NCBI GenBank assembly: GCA_037693485.1
Contig: CM075353.1
Span: forward strand, 58,274,501-58,338,500
Source of the DNA: Kitagawia praeruptora
Lineage: Eukaryota; Streptophyta; Magnoliopsida; Apiales; Apiaceae
Length of the DNA stretch: 64,000 nucleotides
Reading direction: 5' to 3'
The notes below the pieces were generated by a model that did not search any database, was not told where the DNA came from, and saw nothing but the letters and a program-made list of their open reading frames with translations. The position numbers and the translations under genes are program-made. Of this stretch, positions 60,100-64,000 are shown one piece after another (position 1 is the stretch's first letter; the number at the start of each line of letters is the position of its first letter).

Positions 60100-62950
60100 A
60101 TAATTATTTTCTTGTTCCAACAAGTCCAAAATGAAGTTTTAGTGAGTTCTAGGGGTGAAATGAGTCGAAAACAAAGCTACAAGTGGTTTCCATGGTCAAA
60201 CGAGTAATGAATAAAGCAAAATTAATTTTCTTGTTCCATTGAGTCCAAAATGAAGTTTTAGTGAGTTCTAGGGGTCAAATGAGTCAAAATCAAAGCTACA
60301 AGTGGTTTCCATGGTCAAACGAGTAATAAATAAAGCAAACTTATTTTTCTTGTTCCATTGAGTCCAAAATGGAGTTTTAGTGAGTTCTAGGGGTCAAATG
60401 AGTGAAAATAAATCTACAAGTGATTTTCAAGCTCAAACGAATAAAAACTGAAGCAAAATTTATTTTCTTGTTCCAACGAGTCCAAAATGAAGTTTTAGTG
60501 AGTTCTAGGGGTGAAATGAGTCAAAAACAAATCTACAAGTGATTTTCAAGCTCAAACGAGTAATGAATAAAGAAAAATTAATTTTCTTGTTCCAACGAGT
60601 CCAAAATGAAGTTTTAGTGAGTTCTAGGGGTCAAATGAGTCAAAAACAAAGCTACAAGTGGTTTTCATGGTCAAACGAGTAATAAATAAAGCAAAATTAA
60701 TTTTCTTGTTCCATTGAGTCCAAAATGAAGTTTTAGTGAGTTCTAGGGGTGAAATGAGTCAAAAATAAATCTACAAGTGATTTCCAAGCTCAAACGAATC
60801 AAAAATGAAGCAAAATTAATTTTCTTGTTCCAACGAGTCCAAAATGAAGTTTTAGTGAGTTATAGGGGTGAAATGAGTCAAAAACAAATCTACAAGTGAT
60901 TTTCAAGCTCAAACGAGTAATGAATAAAGCAAAATTAATTTTCTTGTTCCAACGAGTCCAAAATGAAGTTTTAGTGAGTACTAGGGGTGAAATGAGTCAA
61001 AAAGAAATCTACAAGTGATTTTCAAGCTCAAACGAGTAATGAATAAAGCAAAATTAATTTTCTTGTTCCAACGAGTCTAAAATGAAGTTTTAGTGAGTTC
61101 TAGGGGTCAAATGAGTCAAAAACAATGCTACAAGTGGTTTCCATGGTCAAACGAGTAATGAATAAATCAAAATTAATTTTCTTGTTCCAACGAGTCCAAA
61201 ATGAAGTTTCAGTCAGTTCTAGGGGTGAGATGAGTAAAAAACAAAGCTACAAGTGGTTTCCATGGTCAAACGAGTAATGAATCAAGCAAAATTAATTTTC
61301 TTGTTCCATTGAGTCCAAAATGAAGTTTTAGTGAGTTCTAGGGGTCAAATGAGTCAAAAACAAAGCTACAAATGGTTTCCATGGTCAAACGAGTAATAAA
61401 TAAAGCAAAAATAATTTTCTTGTTCCATTGAGTCCAAAATGAAGTTTTAGTGAGTTCTAGGGGTCAAATGAGTGAAAAATAAATCTACAAGTGATTTTCA
61501 AGCTCAAACGAATAAAAAATGAAGCAATAATTATTTTCTTGTTCCAACAAGTCCAAAATGAAGTTTTAGTGAGTTCTAGGGGTGAAATGAGTCGAAAACA
61601 AAGCTACAAGTGGTTTCCATGGTCAAACGAGTAATGAATAAAGGAAAATTAATTTTCTTGTTCCATTGAGTCCAAAATGAAGTTTTAGTGAGTTCTAGGG
61701 GTCAAATGAGTCAAAATCAAAGCTACAAGTGGTTTCCATGGTCAAACGAGTAATAAATAAAGCAAACTTATTTTTCTTGTTCCATTGAGTCCAAAATGGA
61801 GTTTTAGTGAGTTCTAGGGGTCAAATGAGTGAAAATAAATCTACAAGTGATTTTCAAGCTCAAACGAATAAAAACTGAAGCAAAATTTATTTTCTTGTTC
61901 CAACGAGTCCAAAATGAAGTTTTAGTGAGTTCTAGGGGTGAAATGAGTCAAAAACAAATCTACAAGTGATTTTCAAGCTCAAACGAGTAATGAATAAAGA
62001 AAAATTAATTTTCTTGTTCCAACGAGTCCAAAATGAAGTTTTAGTGAGTTGTAGGGGTCAAATGAGTCAAAAACAAAGCTACAAGTGGTTTTCATGGTCA
62101 AACGAGTAATGAATAAAGCAAAATTAATTTTCTTGTTCCATTGAGTCCAAAATGAAGTTTTAGTGAGTTCTAGGGGTGAAATGAGTCAAAAATAAATCTA
62201 CAAGTGATTTCCAAGCTCAAACGAATCAAAAATGAAGCAAAATTAATTTTCTTGTTCCAACGAGTCCAAAATGAAGTTTTAGTGAGTTATAGGGGTGAAA
62301 TGAGTCAAAAACAAATCTACAAGTGATTTTCAAGCTCAAACGAGTAATGAATAAAGCAAAATTAATTTTCTTGTTCCAACGAGTCCAAAATGAAGTTTTA
62401 GTGAGTACTAGGGGTGAAATGAGTCAAAAACAAATCTACAAGTGATTTTCAAGCTCAAACGAGTAATGAATAAAGCAAAATTAATTTTCTTGTTCCAACG
62501 AGTCTAAAATGAAGTTTTAGTGAGTTCTAGGGGTCAAATGAGTCAAAAACAATGCTACAAGTGGTTTCCATGGTCAAACGAGTAATGAATAAATCAAAAT
62601 TAATTTTCTTGTTCCAACGAGTCCAAAATGAAGTTTCAGTCAGTCATAGGGGTGAGATGAGTAAAAAACAAAGCTACAAGTGGTTTCCATGGTCAAACGA
62701 GTAATGAATCAAGCAAAATTAATTTTCTTGTTCCATTGAGTCCAAAATGAAGTTTTAGTGAGTTCTAGGGGTCAAATGAGTCAAAAACAAAGCTACAAGT
62801 GGTTTTCATGGTCAAACGAGTAATGAATAAAGCAAAATTAATTTTCTTGTCCCATTGAGTCCAAAATGAAGTTTTAGTGAGTTCTAGGGGTCAAATGAGT
62901 CAAAATCAAAGCTACAAGTGGTTTCCATGGTCAAACGAGTAATAAATAAA
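60100..62950. repeat. 12-monomer (1427-bp) tandem HOR pair, second
   Basis: GTGAAAATAAATC (60404 and 61831, offset 1427), AAGCAAACTTATTTTTC, AAAAACTGAAG, GAGTTATAGGGG, CAACGAGTCTAAAATG, CAATGCTAC, AATAAATCAAAATT and GAAGTTTCAGTCAG recur in order. Same length as the preceding 12-mer but with different content. A shorter related pair, near 62940-63300 and about 358 bp apart, follows. Limits are approximate. Confidence 0.82.
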
Positions 62951-64000
62951 GCAAACTTATTTTTCTTGTTCCATTGAGTCCAAAATGGAGTTTTAGTGAG
63001 TTCTAGGGGTCAAATGAGTGAAAAATAAATCTACAAGTGATTTTCAAGCTCAAACGAATAAAAAATGAAGCAATATTAATTTTCTTGTTCCAACGAGTCC
63101 AAAATGAAGTTTTAGTGAGTTCTTGGGGTGAAATGAGTCAAAAACAAATCTACAAGTGATTTTCAAGCTCAAACGAGTAATGAATAAAGCAAAATTAATT
63201 TTCTTGTTCCAACGAGTCCAAAATGAAGTTTTAGTGAGTTCTAGGGGTCAAATGAGTCAAAAACAAAGCTACAAGTGGTTTCCATGGTCAAACGAGTAAT
63301 AAATAAAGCAAACTTATTTTTCTTGTTCCATTGAGTCCAAAATGGAGTTTTAGTGAGTTCTAGGGGTCAAATGAGTGAAAAATAAATCTACAAGTGATTT
63401 TCAAGCTCAAACGAATAAAAAATGAAGCAATATTTAATTTCTTGTTCCAACGAGTCCAAAATGAAGCTTTAGTGAGTTCTAGGGGTGAAATGAGTCAAAA
63501 ACAAATCTACAAGTGATTTTCAAGCTCAAACGAGTAATGAATAAAGCAAAATTAATTTTCTTGTTCCAACGAGTCCAAAATGAAGTTTTAGTGAGTTCTA
63601 GGGGTCAAATGAGTCAAAAACAAAGCTACAAGTGGTTTTCATGGTCAAACGAGTAATGAATAAAGCAAAATTAATTTTCTTGTTCCATTGAGTCCAAAAT
63701 GAAGTTTTAGTGAGTTCTAGGGGTCAAATGAGTCAAAATCAAAGCTACAAGTGGTTTCCATGGTCAAACGAGTAATAAATAAAGCAAACTTATTTTTCTT
63801 GTTCCATTGAGTCCAAAATGGAGTTTTAGTGAGTTCTAGGGGTCAAATGAGTGAAAAATAAATCTACAAGTGATTTTCAAGCTCAAACGAATAAAAAATG
63901 AAGCAAAATTTATTTTCTTGTTCCAACGAGTCCAAAATGAAGTTTTTGTGAGTTCTAGGGGTGAAATGAGTCAAAAACAAATCTACAAGTGATTTTCAAG

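Larger units (their letters stand above)
50208..64000. repeat. 119-bp satellite array, segment 12 (about 116 monomers, runs off the window)
   Basis: LTR-free satellite to the end of the window. It lacks the T-run/CCTTGTTCC, GAAACAAGTC and AAAATCACAGC monomers that mark the LTR-bearing zone. It has its own set: GCAATAATTATTTTC, TTGTGCCGACGAG with CCAGAATG, CAAATGATTCAAATAC, CAAAAAGAAATC, CAAGGTC and AAGCAAACTTATTTTTC. Spacings of these markers are multiples of 119 bp: 833, 1430 and 952 bp between GCCGACGAG words at 52141, 52974, 54404 and 55356. Several A-runs follow GAGTC (near 53741 and 56952). No gene or insert. Confidence 0.96.

Noticed and set aside
1..64000. Protein-coding genes, including a recurring short ORF beginning MNKAKL in monomers with GAGTAATGAATAAAGC
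   Set aside because: One forward frame is open across a whole monomer. Because 119 is not a multiple of three, it meets TAA in the next monomer's GAGTAA, giving only about 40 codons. Other forward frames and all reverse frames close within a monomer. The ORF is a by-product of the repeat, with no sign of coding constraint.
1..64000. rDNA intergenic spacer subrepeats
   Set aside because: IGS subrepeats would be expected to give way to rRNA coding sequence within several kilobases. None appears in 64 kb, and multi-layer HORs are not typical of IGS.
1..64000. Replication origin, plasmid or phage features
   Set aside because: No bacterial genes, iterons beside a replication gene or phage modules; the satellite with LTR is eukaryotic in character.

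Overview
The window is, end to end, one tandem satellite array of a large eukaryotic genome. I find no supportable protein-coding gene, RNA gene, CRISPR array or other single-copy sequence. About 58.2 kb consists of roughly 489 head-to-tail copies of a 119-bp, AT-rich (about 34% GC) monomer, all in the same orientation. The other 5.8 kb is eleven copies of a 519-558 bp element that begins TGTTAGGCCG, ends ATTTAACA and is flanked by 5-bp direct repeats (TAATG). I read it as the solo LTR of a retrotransposon. A homogenised satellite with an LTR-derived insert fits a pericentromeric, centromeric or other heterochromatic block, most likely of a flowering plant. Nothing here identifies the species, and the plant assignment is inference.

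Layout. 1-8096: satellite with a 22-monomer higher-order repeat (HOR, 2617 bp) that contains nested, nearly identical 4-monomer (476 bp) duplications. 8097-8619: LTR copy 1. 8620-26117: the longest LTR-free stretch in the first half, a patchwork of 13-mer (1546 bp), 16-mer (1905 bp), 23-mer (2735 bp), 9-mer (1070 bp) and 8-mer (954 bp) duplications. 26118-50207: ten LTR copies, so here the HOR unit is 'LTR plus satellite': two 31-monomer units of about 4.2 kb, then a run of 16-monomer units of about 2.43 kb, one unit shortened by exactly five monomers, then 13- and 8-monomer units. 50208-64000: LTR-free satellite dominated by a 12-monomer (1427 bp) HOR.

History read from the sequence. The 119-bp monomer appears to be a diverged trimer of a 39-41 bp ancestor, each third starting with a version of TCAAACGAGT. 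An LTR retrotransposon inserted once at the TAATG of one monomer. It was reduced to a solo LTR and then multiplied passively by unequal crossing-over together with its neighbours. All eleven copies share the same insertion point, the same target duplication and the same private 1-bp deletion about 16 bp upstream. Two LTR types (523 and 519 bp) and their flanks show later block duplication, including one block of about 11.5 kb offset. The LTR carries its own 35-bp tandem subrepeat, which gained a unit in copy 3.

Possible function. Most monomers have a perfect 12-bp palindrome (AAAATTAATTTT), and about half have a 9-bp match to the core of the CENP-B box. Both would fit a centromeric satellite, but neither is proof.
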